From Pteria penguin (Eukaryota; Mollusca; Bivalvia; Pterioida; Pteriidae), in contig CM068585.1 in NCBI GenBank assembly GCA_035048485.1, positions 18,160,501 to 18,224,500 on the forward strand: a stretch of DNA of 64,000 bases. The letters are read 5' to 3'. Both the position numbers and the translations under genes were made by a program. Numbering within the stretch: the stretch's first letter is position 1; every line of letters starts with the position of its first letter. Below, one piece after another: positions 38,501 to 51,204 of the stretch. Under the pieces are notes generated by a model. The model ran no database searches, was not told where the DNA came from, and was given only the letters and a program-made list of their open reading frames with translations.

Positions 38501-40174
38501 AACGTCACCGAGGAAATTCTATAGTCGTTACGAGACTCTTATTACTCCATATGATATCTCGTTATCCAGACTTTTAAATGATATTCTGGACTGAGACCGA
38601 TTCCGATCATTTTACACAGATTTGATACCTTCTGTACTAGAAGGTTACCTACTTCGACTTCTCCATATATAAATACATATGGAATTTACACGATCTGACT
38701 CTTTCTACTGGGTATATGTGACGGGTGTTGCTAGCAAGCAGGAGATGCTCACTCTCCCCGGGCACCTGATCTCACTCCATCACAGGGGTTCAGATATGCT
38801 CTTCAAGTAGACATATTTTGTTATTTTCCATTTGTTTTTCATTTTAACTGATTTTGTATATCCTCTGGTTTTTTGATTTTTGGACTTGTGCTTTGGATTT
38901 ATCCATCATTTTTACATCTCCCTCAAGTATAGCTCTGTTCTATTCTGAATTCTTTGGCTAAGCTCAGAGTGATTATTTGTGTACTGTTGAAATTTTCTTG
39001 CTACAGGATGTTTCTGGTCTTGACGGAGAGTATCAATGAAGAGAAATAAAATATCGATACGTGTATATGATGCACTATACTAATACACGTATATATCTTA
39101 TATTTATATTTACCATTGTGTTGATACCGCCGCTGTAGACTGTTAGTTCATTAAGGTACCATGGGCCAAGGTTTTAGAGTTTCTGTACTGACCCGAAATA
39201 TATATACTTAAAATCTACTGTAATGAAAGTGTGTAAATTATTCTTTAAAAAATGAGTATATCCCCCAGACAGAGTTCTAACCTGAGATTTGTTCCTTAGC
39301 CTCTTACTTTTAGGTCAATTCGGTAATGAGTTTAAATGTTTATACTGTGGGATTTTACAGTTTAGGCTTTGGGCATCACCGAAGAGACATACGTTATCAA
39401 AAGAGGCATATAATGACCAAATAAATACTCGTATATAACTTCATCTTCATATATTAATTATTTTCTATTTAATCCTTACAATTACCGTTATTTTGCTATT
39501 ACATGTAGCAAATGTATATATTGTATGATTGCTAATTACAGATTGACACACAAGAAGACGTATACCTGCTGACTTTTAAATCTTCAGAGAATTTTTCAGA
39601 CGGTGGATGCCGATTTCAATGGCTTTATTTTGCACTAGTATCAGATACTTCGATCAAGATAAGGCTAGTCCTCTTTGATGATCAGATAGATGATTACGCA
39701 TTCACGATGGAAGGTTTTTCCTACAAGCTCCAAAACATAGAAAGAACAAGTGTAGACAAGTCTGCTTTCCATAAAGATGTACGGCTTGGAGCTGGTTTCG
39801 CATTTAAAATTACAGACCGTTTTCAAATTATAAAATATTCATGTAACATTTGCAATAACGTGCCATTACCCAAGAAAATAAATATATCTTCGGCAAATAA
39901 GTTGGCAGAAAATGAAGCGGTAACTTTGGACGGAATAATCGTTTATACATGGGAAGAAAATTGGGGCCGTAGGAATATTCGTACAAGATGCCTCATAATA
40001 ACAGATCATACTAGGAAGAGGATAAAAGTGAGGGTCTTCATTGAAAAAGAAGTTAAGAAAATTCATCATTCTCATATCAATCACAGAATTAAAGTCGAGT
40101 ATGGGATAATGAAATTTTATGAGATGAGCAAAGAAATACATGTATCGCGTTTTTCAAGAATAGAAATTTTGTGA
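29310..40174 (+). CDS. CARD plus OB-fold-like protein, three-coding-exon model
   Basis: Proposed coding exons: 29310-29577, 32919-32989 and 39542-40174, 323 residues. The first ends in phase 1 at GTATGT. The second (71 nt) completes the codon and ends in phase 0 at GTAAGG. The third starts in phase 0 after a TTACAG acceptor. An AATAAA at 40189-40194 follows the stop. Residues 1-89 form a CARD, a homotypic interaction domain of innate immune and apoptotic adaptors. Residues about 90-113 are a polar linker. Residues 114-323 look like beta-rich OB folds: GIIVYTWEENWG, CLIITDHTRKRIKVRVF. OB folds of the RPA type bind single-stranded nucleic acid, so a nucleic-acid-linked CARD adaptor is possible. 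A coding exon upstream of 29291 is not excluded. Confidence 0.65.
29990..30120 (-). repeat. tRNA-derived SINE fragment
   Basis: The minus strand contains GGTTCGAGCCCCAG at about 30091-30078, a canonical Pol III B box, preceded by tRNA-like GGTGATTCGGTACAATAG. A low-complexity TA run follows at the 3' side. It lies in the first intron of the CARD gene. Confidence 0.5.
31140..31760 (+). pseudogene. Naiad-type fragment of a fourth lineage
   Basis: Plus-strand FSFTNRYIDDALSTN keeps the RT YIDD box. Downstream, SLSDKRDYLEF, SKYEDFVLRLRPLVMKL and LSLRKFYGRYRDLV match the C-terminal region of the other lineages across several stops. It lies in the first intron of the CARD gene. Confidence 0.7.
32460..32700 (-). 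repeat. R1-related repeat with foldback
   Basis: Bases 32550-32700 are an R1 copy in minus orientation (CTCGGACACTTGTTCTCAAC, GGGGTCCGTGAATATC). Bases 32500-32540 are an inverted copy of 32550-32593 with few differences, sharing GACATCCATGGCG and GAGACACTTACTC. The two arms could form a long hairpin. Confidence 0.7.
32919..32989 (+). CDS. Small linker exon of the CARD gene
   Basis: Seventy-one bases between a strong acceptor (TTTTTTTTATTTTTAG) and GTAAGG. In the only open phase it encodes a Ser, Asp and Gly-rich linker (SKDSYGSTDSEVQGADRNP). Its phase fits both neighbours. Confidence 0.65.
33058..35166 (+). pseudogene. Naiad lineage-1 element: GIY-YIG end, CxC linker and RT, first half
   Basis: The most complete Naiad here. 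Order on the plus strand: C-terminal half of an N-terminal GIY-YIG nuclease (KREEYWIRRLGTASPYG), a linker with HPQSCACSS (the CxC mark of N-terminal-EN Penelope elements), VTGDLDIVKN, TPADKASNN, then RT motifs FDFSTLYTTIP, GIPMGTNCAPLLADIF and YRYIDDLLS. Frame breaks near 33560, 34445 (extra A in an A run), 34625 and 35040 (A run) make it non-functional. It lies in the second intron of the CARD gene and is interrupted at 35166 by another Naiad; its end resumes at 38211. Confidence 0.9.
35166..38210 (-). pseudogene. Nested Naiad lineage-2 element inserted in the lineage-1 element
   Basis: Minus strand from 38210 down: FCGAQYVGETSQTLKQRF and HNINNVKITPVE (GIY-YIG domain with YVG), LLETELYWIKQLQTPYHIG, IPSSCSCENSK (CxC), VPADKAGNNIIVV, RT pieces with QQIVGIPMGTNCAPLIANLF, YDKREDFGF-like, and LTNRAVGTI at 35464. 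The 5' start is truncated. It has several frameshifts and stops. Its 3' tail lacks about 205 bp relative to 28860-29064, with GGT at the deletion edges. The flanks share GAAA (35163-35166 and 38211-38214), a possible short target duplication. Confidence 0.9.
38211..38915 (+). pseudogene. Naiad lineage-1 element, second half and 3' tail
   Basis: Resumes the interrupted element at TTESSNSTSYLD with the same frame content as 19060 and 20775, ends at LSRLLNDILD (38594), and continues into the tail with the shared core at about 38720-38790. Confidence 0.9.
39160..39405 (+). repeat. Dispersed repeat R2 copy
   Basis: Starts at AAGGTTTTAGAGTTTCTGTA and ends near GGGCATCACCGAAGAGACAT, a diverged match to 1172-1350. 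R2 resembles interspersed repeats I recall from bivalve sequences, but this cannot be checked here. Confidence 0.55.
39542..40174 (+). CDS. OB-fold-like C-terminal exon of the CARD gene
   Basis: The open frame begins exactly at the acceptor (CTAATTACAG) and runs 210 codons to TGA, with AATAAA 15 bp later. Residues about 114-210 (FQWLYFALVSDT, IKIRLVLFDDQ, GFSYKLQNI) and 235-323 (NEAVTLDGIIVY, IRTRCLIITDHT, KIKVEYGIMK-like strand) each alternate hydrophobic beta strands as RPA-type OB folds do. A CxxC (CNIC) sits between them. Family assignment is by pattern only and needs a profile or structure search. Confidence 0.6.
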   Translation: MDTQEDVYLLTFKSSENFSDGGCRFQWLYFALVSDTSIKIRLVLFDDQIDDYAFTMEGFSYKLQNIERTSVDKSAFHKDVRLGAGFAFKITDRFQIIKYSCNICNNVPLPKKINISSANKLAENEAVTLDGIIVYTWEENWGRRNIRTRCLIITDHTRKRIKVRVFIEKEVKKIHHSHINHRIKVEYGIMKFYEMSKEIHVSRFSRIEIL

Positions 40175-40531
40175 ACTACTTTAATGACAATAAAGAAGGA
40201 GACTTCTTAAATACTGACAAATAAAGAAAAATATTATCACTTATGCAGTAATGGCATCTACTTGATACACTGCTACAAATTCATATTCATCTATATATGG
40301 ATATATTACGTACCAATGTCAGACTTGACACGGCACCTCAGTTTAAACTGTTTCATACATATCCTACTGAGTTGCTGAGAAAATATTGTATTTAAAAACG
40401 GAACACATGGTTGTACTAGAAAGAAGCATATAAATGTGTGACATGAATGTCTAAAAACAAATCAGACATGTACTTGTGCTTAACATTTATTGATACGTCT
40501 TGGACAACCCTATACCCTTTACCATCTGTCC

Positions 40532-40744
40532 TTAACCACCCACGCGACATTCTCGTGGGCACTCGTTTCTTCGCACTTCACATTTTCTCATGCATCTGTT
40601 ATAATTTGCTTTATGATGTCTGCACTGTTTTTTACAATTCGATGCTTCTATATTGCACCTTTCACGACAGTTAATGGCGGTACTGACACTGGCAATGGAG
40701 AGTAACATCAACGTGACAATCAACACCGTCATAAGAGATTTACC
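40532..40744 (-). CDS. Secreted CX3C-type peptide 1, main exon
   Basis: Minus-strand exon after CTATATACAG at phase 0; the stop is at 40532. With the tiny start exon at 43264-43255 it gives about 72 residues: Met-Lys, a hydrophobic signal core (LMTVLIVTLMLLSI) ending near STA, then a mature part with eight cysteines spaced CX3C-X6-CX3C-X9-CX3C-X6-CX3C and rich in Arg and Lys. A minus-strand AATAAA lies at 40491-40486. This looks like a secreted antimicrobial-type peptide. I do not recognise the family, and venom-type or other roles are possible. It is convergent with the CARD gene, whose stop lies 358 bp away. Confidence 0.8.
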   Translation of the reverse strand, partial: GKSLMTVLIVTLMLLSIASVSTAINCRERCNIEASNCKKQCRHHKANYNRCMRKCEVRRNECPRECRVGG

Positions 40745-41674
40745 CTGTATATAGCAAATACTTTGTAATTTAAATATATATCACTAACATGTACGTCCAT
40801 ATTATATCATAATCTTTTATTATATCAAATTCTCAACTAATATGTTGTCGAATATATTACTGGTACAAAGCAAATGCAAACAAATATGGAATAAATATAT
40901 TGCATTCGAGGTTTATTATAAAACGTGTATTTTCATAAAATGTAAATGTACATATTTATGTGTGTATGAAAAGGATTTCTGCTGATAATAAAACAAACTG
41001 AAAATATACTGATTCTACTACACTTTTTCCATATTACTTAATTGTAATAGTTATTTCCCATTTGTGAAGGTATCTGACGACAAAATCATTGTGACGTCAT
41101 AGATTTCCTATTGAAGTGTTATTCTTGTGCTTAATGTCCCTTAATTCTACATTAATGTCCGAGAGACCGGCTTACCTCGTGTCAGATATCTGCTCAATTG
41201 GTAGATTACTCTGAAAGCTCATAACAATTATCATACAAAAATCTTGTTCGCGTAAATACTTGTACAGACATCCTTTACTGACATTGATTTATCAGATTGT
41301 ATAGCTGCCCATTGAATTAGATAATATATTTGTCTTTTAAATAATTTGTAGATATATATACTATTTTATTGTAACGACTTAGAACATATATCTTATACCT
41401 GATAGTCAATGTGAACATACCCTAAGATTTGAATTCTAAATTTTTATTATTTATCTAAGCAGTATTTGTATTTGAACTGCATAATGTGCTCCCCGTACCT
41501 TGTAAAATCAATTCAATCTATGTATGGGAACTTTCTTTGTCTCTCCAAATGACAACCTTGACATATGACACAAACATAATTATGATCTGAGTTATAATTA
41601 ATATTATAGCAATAACCAGTAACCTTATTAAAGCATAGACTATTTCAATAAGTGGAATTGTCTGCCCTCGATAA

Positions 41675-43075
41675 CTGAAACTTTCTGTATATCACAGTAA
41701 GATATATAGGTTATTGATACTAGATAATGATAACTTTCTGTAAGTCACAATAAGATATATAAAGGTGATTGATAATTGATAATTAGAATGGCTGTCACTA
41801 TAAGATATATAAAGGTGATTGATGCTCGATAATTATAACTTTCTGTAATTCACAGTATATTATGGTGATTGATACTTGATAATACTGACTTTCTGTAGTC
41901 ACAATAAGATATATAATGGTGATTGATACTTGATAATGATAACTTTCTGTATGTCACAATAAGATGTATAAAGGTTATAGAAACTTGACAATTAGAACTT
42001 TCTGTATGTCACAATAAGATATATAAATGTGACTGATGCTTGATAATTAGAATTTCTGTATGTCACAAAAATATATATAGGTGATTGATAGTTGATATTA
42101 AGAAATTTCTACAATTCACGATAAGATATATAAAGGTGATAGAAACTTGATAATGATAACTTTCTGTATGTCACAATAAGTTATATAATGGTGACTAATA
42201 TTTGATAATGATAACTTTCTGTCTGACACAATAAGATATATAATGGTGATTGTTACTTCACAATGATAAGTTTTTGTATGTCACAATAAGATATATAATG
42301 GTGATTGATACTTAATAATTGTAAATTTCCGTATGTCACAATAAGATATATAATTATGATTGATACTTGATAATTATAACTTTCTGTGTGTCACAATAAG
42401 ATATATAATTATGATTGATACTTGATAATTATAACTTTCTGTGTGTCACAATAAGATATATAATTATGATTGATACTTGATAATGATAACTTTCTGTATG
42501 TCACAATAAGATATATAATTATGATTGATACTTGATAATGATAACTTTCTGTATGTCACATAAGATATATAATTATGATTGATACTTGATAATGATAACT
42601 TTCTGTATGTCACTATAAGATATATAATTATGATTGATACTTGATAATTATAACTTTCTGTATGTCACAATAAGATATATAAATGTGACGGATACTTGAT
42701 AATTAGAATGGCTGTCACAATAACATAAATAAAGGTGATTGATGCTCGATAATTATAACATTTTGTCTGTCACAAAAAGATATATAAAGGTGATTGGTAA
42801 TTGATATTAAGAAATTTCTATAATTCAGGTATATAAAGGTGATAAAAACTTGATAATTATAACTTTATGTCACAATACGTTATGTAATGGTGACTAATAT
42901 TTGATAATGATTACTTTCTGTATGTCACAATAAGATATATAATGGTATTTGATACTTGACAATTAGAACTTTCTGTATGTCACAACAAGATATATAATGG
43001 TGATTGCTACTTGATAATGATAACTTTCTGTACGTCAAAATACGATATATAATGGTGATTGATACTTGAACGACT
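41675..43075. repeat. 55-bp minisatellite in the intron of peptide gene 1
   Basis: About 25 copies of a unit containing AACTTTCTGTATGTCACAAT, AAGATATATAATGGTGATTG and ATACTTGATAATTAT. The copies at 42361-42640 are the most alike; the edges are diverged. It fills more than half of the second intron. Confidence 0.9.
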
Positions 43076-43254
43076 ATATTTCGCCATGGTGAATTTGCAA
43101 TAAAAATATATATAGTGAATTTTAACAGTCATTAAAACCCATTTATGCCATAATTTTTTCTCCGAGGAATACCTTAATGGACATGCGCATGTATCTCACC
43201 ACATTGAATAATATATTCATCTACAGGTGATAACTGATCAGCAAATGCACTCAC

Positions 43255-43264
43255 CTTCATAACT
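43255..43264 (-). CDS. 10-nt start-codon exon of peptide gene 1
   Basis: On the minus strand, ACTTTTGTAG is followed by AGTTATGAAG and then the donor GTGAGT. The exon encodes only Met-Lys and ends in phase 0, which fits the phase-0 main exon at 40744. Genes 2 and 3 have the same layout. Confidence 0.75.
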
Positions 43265-43404
43265 CTACAAAAGTAATATTAAACATATGTTAATAAAATT
43301 GAAAATTTTAAAGATCTTCATAAAATTGTAGACAGAAATTAAGTAGATAACGAAATTAAGGCTGAAAGAAAATAATGATATAATGATTTGAAAATAAAAC
43401 ATTG

Positions 43405-43474
43405 ACTTACATTGCTTGCTCGAAGTTTTATGTGTGAATGTTTAATGGAGTTATGAGACCATTCTATATTTATA
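43405..43474 (-). promoter_or_regulatory. TATA box and non-coding first exon of peptide gene 1
   Basis: TATAAATA at 43474-43467 (minus strand). Transcription would start about 30 bp on, near 43440. A non-coding exon ends at 43411 with GTAAGT. The transcription start is inferred from TATA spacing. Confidence 0.6.
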
Positions 43475-43734
43475 CATAGTTGTAAGCTTATGAAAGATGA
43501 ATTGTCATGGAGATGGGTCATCCTTGTATCATGTGGTATTTACGAATTCTATTTAGATCTGATTTATGTGCATAAAGTCAACCATTCATGAGTACCATAT
43601 TTGCAGTAAATATTCAGGCAAAATAAGCAGTGAAATAAAATATTCAATGACTACGATAATAGTTTATAAATTATTGGAAATCATAGGATATGCCAAATTT
43701 ATACAGCAGTCGTTAGATATTTTTGGTCTTTGAA

Positions 43735-43830
43735 TAAAATCAATTGTGCACATAGTTTTCTAACATTTCAGCAAATTAGACCTTGAGCATTACCGAAAAG
43801 AGTCGAAATTTGCATCTGGTGTGCAAAATT
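43735..43830 (+). repeat. Dispersed repeat R2, short copy
   Basis: CCTTGAGCATTACCGAAAAG followed by GTCGAAATTTGCATCTGG, the R2 3' signature, upstream of peptide gene 1. Confidence 0.55.
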
Positions 43831-43837
43831 AATGTAA

Positions 43838-44160
43838 AGATGATGGATAAATCCAAACCACAAATCCAAAAATCATGAAACCATAGGACATACAAAATCA
43901 GTGAAAATGAAAAACAAATGGAAAATAACAAAATATGTCTACTTGAAGAGCATATGTGAACCCCTGTGATGGAGTGAGATCAGGTGCCCGGGGAGAGTGA
44001 GCATCTCCTGCTTGCTAGCAACACCCGTCACATAGACCCCGTAGAAAGAGTCAAATCGTGTGAATTCCATATGTATCTATATATGGAGAAGTCGAAGTAG
44101 GTAACCTTCTAGTATAGAAGGTGTCAAATCTGTGTAAAGTGATCGGAATCGGATCGGAAT
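43838..44160 (-). repeat. Naiad lineage-1 3' tail only
   Basis: Reverse complement of the tail at 21154-21475, including the shared core (43967-44033) and ending near TTGACACCTTCTATACTAGA. No coding part is attached. It lies about 360 bp upstream of the TATA box of peptide gene 1. Confidence 0.8.
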
Positions 44161-45430
44161 AATGTTAGTATATACGCTACAGTTATTATAAATACATGAG
44201 TCATATTTGATATCATATTCATAGGTCGGATAAAACATTTTGTCGCTTTGTAGAAATGTGATGCATTTCGTGTATTAACATCTAGATACCTTACTGTTAC
44301 TGTCCACTCCGTGATATATTAATTATTATTATAATCATGTGGCGGTTTTGATCCGTACCTACGTCTCTGTTGCATCTACGCCTACCTGCGGGTTTTTCAG
44401 TGGTTTAGGGTCACCTATATTTCAAATTTTGTGTGGGTGTTTGGATATTCCTATTTGATAACTACTCAACATTTAACCAATATAGTTATTTAATATCTGC
44501 ATATCGTAGCGACATTTCTCCTACAACAAATGTCGTATTTCCGCTCTTATCAATACTGTATATTCACATAAATTTTATACCTTTCAGATAAGATTTAATC
44601 AATTATAAGCTTCCTTTCGCACTGCATTATTGGATTTCCGGTGTAGAAAATGGTAGTCAAATATCAAATGTCTTTTGAAAAAGTGATTTTTCTTATTAAA
44701 ACTTTTGAGAACTAATAATACAGCTTTATTTCAGTTATTATGTCACCATAGAATATGTTTAAGAGAGGACTCTCCAACATCTTACTAGTCTGTAAGACAA
44801 GAATCACCACAGACATGTAGAGCATACACGAATAAAGATATAGAATTAATCTACTTTCACTTCATAAATTGCGATAATCATTGAGTGCATCATATGGTCA
44901 TTACGATTAACAATTCATCTACAGTGCAGTGATATTACTGTGATCTCATTTTATCTAAGAAATACCTAGCATATTTCTTTCTCTAAGCAAATCTTAATCA
45001 GAAATCAGGTTTAAGTCCATGTGACGAGTTAGTGCTACGAATCATTACGATCAATTGATAATAGCTACAGCTCTTTTATACATCGCTCGAGTTTTCTTCC
45101 ACATTACTAGAGCAATTCTAAAGCCAACACAGTTAAGAGATTAGTCAAGTAGTGACAATTTGCACAACTTTATAATGAATTATGACTGGTGTTCTACGAG
45201 AAATGAACAAGTGAAGGCGACAGTTTTCAATTTGGGTATGAAGTACATGTCTTCAATCCCAGGGCTACATACATATATGTACGATACTAAAAAGTTCGTA
45301 GTTTGACATTAATATTGTTCAAATCTGCCCTAATTTTCTGTGACATGAAATGGCCAAAACTTATGTCATGTGTGAAATTATAAAGCATTGAGCTTCTTAT
45401 GTATGTTTTGGCTTTTTTATAGCGAATATT
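44161..45430. other. No feature recognised
   Basis: AT-rich spacer without supportable exons or repeats known from elsewhere in the window. Confidence 0.4.
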
Positions 45431-45439
45431 GTTAATTTA

Positions 45440-45535
45440 AAGGAAACAGCTCCTCCTACTGTACACCTGGTCTGTCATCTGAATTTGAAGGGTTTATGAA
45501 TGCTCATTGTTGTAAATTGTCGTGAGCGCCCCAGT
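45440..45535 (-). repeat. Dispersed repeat R1, decayed copy
   Basis: GAAACAGCTCCTCCTACTG followed by ACACCTGGTCTGTCATCTG, TTATGAATGCTCATTG and GTTGTAAATTG matches the R1 core and flank in minus orientation, with many changes. Confidence 0.55.
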
Positions 45536-46244
45536 TTATATAGCAGAAGGCTCCCGTAGTTTACTCATGTGATTTGTTTGGCACGGAAATGTTAAAATAT
45601 GAGATTTCTAGATATTCTGACTTGCTTTATGCGTGGTGATCAATGCAGAAATTAAGTAGTGTTATTCGATGTGTGTGTGTCTGAAAAAGTATCACGGTCA
45701 ACATCGATTAATGCATCAATTTAGGTATATAAATTTATATACAGCTCTCAGCCACTTGTTATGTTTTGTATAACTTCGTAATTACTGATGAACATTTTTT
45801 ACCCTGAAGTTCTATTCATATTGCAAATTTTGGACTATTTTAATGGATACTACACTTTGTAGTCTTATCAGATTCATACAAAGAAATGCAATAAATCTCC
45901 AGGCAAACGGACTATGTACTGCATAGCTTGGACTTCTTTCATCTTTATATTAGCATCAAAAAATAAATACTTGTAGGGTCGGAATGAGCTTTGACGATGC
46001 ATAAATAAAGTTTTAATGTTGAAATTTGATCTCTAAACATTGCAGTACTATCTTAAAGGGTTCGATATAGACTTATAAGGACCTGGTAAGGTGTGCTCAA
46101 ATCGTTGTTAAAATTTTATATTTTTCTTATCATTCGTATTTTTTGTAACTATATCACATCATGCATATCATTTATAACTTTAATCAGACTATGACTACGG
46201 TTGTGCTGAGTAAATCCTTCTAGAATAAACTTTGACATCGTTGT

Positions 46245-46320
46245 GGGTATTGACGATTACCAGAGGATGCTTACTCTTTAAGGGCATCTGATCCGATCTC
46301 CCTCTTTCAGGTTCCATGAT
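46245..46320 (-). repeat. Shared core motif copy next to a TA microsatellite
   Basis: ACCAGAGGATGCTTACTC followed by GGGCATCTGATCCGATCT is a diverged copy of the core shared by R1 and the Naiad lineage-1 tail. It runs into the TA tract. Confidence 0.5.
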
Positions 46321-46328
46321 TCCTTTTA

Positions 46329-48780
<2,452 letters not shown>

Positions 48781-48786
48781 AATAAT

Positions 48787-49029
48787 CTATGAATCTCCTT
48801 CGACGTATGCACCAATGCCACCTCCTCTTCTACATCGACGCATACAATGTTCCTTTTTTCGGAAACATCTTTTTTCGCATCTCCATGGATTTCGACCTTC
48901 GAATCTACATTCTAGTTTGCATTCCCTCTCCCGCCTATCACATCTATGTCGACATCTTCTTCGATGATTGGCATCAACAACTGAAAGAAGTATCAGCGTC
49001 ACCAGCAAGACGATAATCAGAAATCTACC
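48787..49029 (-). CDS. Secreted CX3C-type peptide 2, main exon
   Basis: Minus-strand exon after ATCTTCTTCAG at phase 0; stop TAG at 48789-48787. With the tiny exon at 50494-50485 the product is about 82 residues: Met-Lys, signal core FLIIVLLVTLILLSVV with likely cleavage after VDA, then an Arg-rich mature part with CX3C-X6-CX3C-X9-CX3C-X6-CX3C spacing and a Gly-rich C-terminal tail. By my count the mature part has 21 Arg/Lys against 9 Asp/Glu. The strong charge and the cysteine ladder suggest a membrane-active or antimicrobial peptide; this is inference. The frame also extends upstream through the acceptor, which would give a longer non-signal start; the shared exon structure argues against that. 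Confidence 0.8.
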   Translation of the reverse strand, partial: GRFLIIVLLVTLILLSVVDANHRRRCRHRCDRRERECKLECRFEGRNPWRCEKRCFRKKEHCMRRCRRGGGIGAYVEGDS

Positions 49030-49559
49030 CTGAAGAAGATAAAACATGCAAGAGAAATCCGCTTCATCACTAAGACTCTGATAGAGACAAAATCTGAATA
49101 TTACCTTACAAAACATGGATAATTTGTACTATTTGAACAAGGCACGTGCATCAATATACCATAGATAACAACCATTAACCCATGGAAATAACAATAAAGA
49201 CAAAGTGCTCCAATAGCGCTGCTGATTTTGCAGGTCATCTCAGAACGAACGAAAAATACAAATAAAAAAAGATGTTTGAAAGATATTAACTACACACATG
49301 GAATAAGGAATAAAAAGCAAAGTATAATTTATGTCCACAAAGTATTATAATGGCCGTGTAATAACTGTCGCTCACAGGCAAGTTGTGTAGAAATTCCATA
49401 ATTATTTGGTATAAATAAAACGTCGAAAGTAACGACTACAAAGTGAGCACAAGGCCTAGCAGCTGTCGTCCTAGTCTAAACGGCCACTTTGTTCTATACT
49501 AGTAGAATTATAATAAAAGAATGAGCATTAAAAGTTGTGATATGTGAATTAAAAGAAAA

Positions 49560-49870
49560 GATAAAAGACATTTACAAATCTGTATGACAGAACTCATAAA
49601 GGACATGCGCATTAAACATGATAATCAAATAAACACAAGAAAACGACATTACAAAAATAAATATTGTACTGCAGCTACGATACCGAATTAGGACGGTCAA
49701 TTAGAGTACCAAACCTCACTCCATTGATGTGATTAATCGGTTTACGGGCGCCCACCTCCTCACTCACCGCAAAAGCAGTACATTCAAAAGACACACATTT
49801 AAAAATCAATAGATCAAGAGAAGATGAATCAACAGGCTTCACATGACGAAATGTCATAAAAATCAAATTA
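49560..49870 (-). repeat. Diverged Naiad 3' tail
   Basis: Matches the tails at 7375-7640 and 59555-59717: ACGATACCGAATTAGGACGG, then GGTTTACGGGCGCCCACC and CTCACTCACCGCAAAAG. No coding part remains. It lies in the second intron of peptide gene 2. Confidence 0.65.
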
Positions 49871-50094
49871 ATGGTTATTGTTGCTTTAATTTTGTGATAG
49901 ATGTGTATACTGAATTTATTTATTAAAAATTTGAATATGAGCAATGAAAGAACACCAAATAATATACCAGAAACCTTCCTTCATATTTATTTTCAGTTTT
50001 ATCAAGAGTATCAAATGTAATATTGATAAAATAGCCAATACGTTTGTAAGTATGAAGTAACATACGTATGTAATATCATAAATATAGAACATAT

Positions 50095-50215
50095 ATACCT
50101 CTTAATTTTGTGCACCAGATGCGCATTTCGACAACTGACGTCTCTTCATTGAAGCTCATGCTCATAACTTAAATATTTGAAGAGCAGTATTAAAACGAAG
50201 ACAAAGAATCAATCT
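50095..50215 (-). repeat. Dispersed repeat R2 copy
   Basis: TTTTGTGCACCAGATGCGCA, then TTTCGACAACTGACGTCTCT and TCATTGAAGCTCATGCTC, the R2 end in minus orientation. Confidence 0.65.
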
Positions 50216-50484
50216 AATGACAGACCTATGCATTGGTGAGATACTCCTTAGTTTTAGAGTGATTTACATAAATTCGTGACGGAAAATTTTCAGTATATAT
50301 TTAATTACAACAACAAAAACAATTACCACTACTTCCAGCACCACCAACGCAACCACACCATCAACAGCGATAGTAAAATTGCTATTTAAACAATACTGGT
50401 GTAATAAATTGAAGATTTAAGGATAATTAAATAGGAAATCGAAATGAATACGGCTACATTTATAAAATGATAATTATTTCTTAC

Positions 50485-50494
50485 CTTCATTACT
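50485..50494 (-). CDS. 10-nt start-codon exon of peptide gene 2
   Basis: The minus strand reads TCTATGTTGCAG, then AGTAATGAAG, then GTAAGA. It encodes Met-Lys only, in phase 0, as in genes 1 and 3. Confidence 0.75.
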
Positions 50495-50524
50495 CTGCAA
50501 CATAGACAATATAAGATTTAATAC

Positions 50525-50626
<102 letters not shown>

Positions 50627-50754
50627 GAATGCAATACACTATGCGCTTGGCTCATCTCTTGCCCAAAATTGAAAATTAATGTTTTCAGTACAGTGCCTTT
50701 TTGTAGTAACTCAATTATAAGCATGAAAACATATATGCCCTTATCTATAATAAT

Positions 50755-50900
50755 ATTAAATATAGAACATACCTTTTAATTTTGTGCACCATATGCGTAT
50801 TTCGACAATTTATGTCTCTTCAGTGATGCTCGTGGCCGAATTATTGGAATTCTCAAAATATATAAAAATATGAAGAGCAGAATTGAAGCCAAAATGACCG
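50755..50900 (-). repeat. Dispersed repeat R2 copy
   Basis: ATTTTGTGCACCATATGCG, then TTCGACAATTTATGTCTCTT and CAGTGATGCTCGTGGCC. The best-preserved R2 end in the window. Confidence 0.7.
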
Positions 50901-50969
50901 AAAAGTGAACCAAAGAATCTATCTAAGGACAGAGCTATATTATACGCTATACATGTTTCGAAAACTGGG

Positions 50970-51075
50970 CTAGTGTAGCTTCGTGGATAAGGTGCTTTGT
51001 CCCAGACCGAGGGGTCCCAGATTTGGTTTCTGTTGTCAGCACACTGGTGTCCCGTATGTAGGTGAAACAGTAAAA
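50970..51075 (+). repeat. tRNA-like SINE head
   Basis: CTAGTGTAGCTTCGTGGATA followed by AAGGTGC (A-box-like) and GAGGGGTCCCAGATTTGG (B-box-like) about 35 bp on, in the first intron of peptide gene 2. Confidence 0.4.
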
Positions 51076-51204
51076 CTCGAAATTCTGTGTTACAAAAGGC
51101 ATTATACGTGAAAGATGTACTCGCTCCTTTTGCTTGGTCCGTTTCTAAGGTATAAATTTCTATGGATTGTCGTACTGGTTATGTAAAATAATCATGGAGT
51201 GGCG

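Noticed and set aside
49029..49116. Longer N-terminus for peptide 2 read through the acceptor
   Set aside because: It would put a non-signal segment ahead of the hydrophobic core. The other three genes show a phase-0 acceptor at the same place and a separate start exon.
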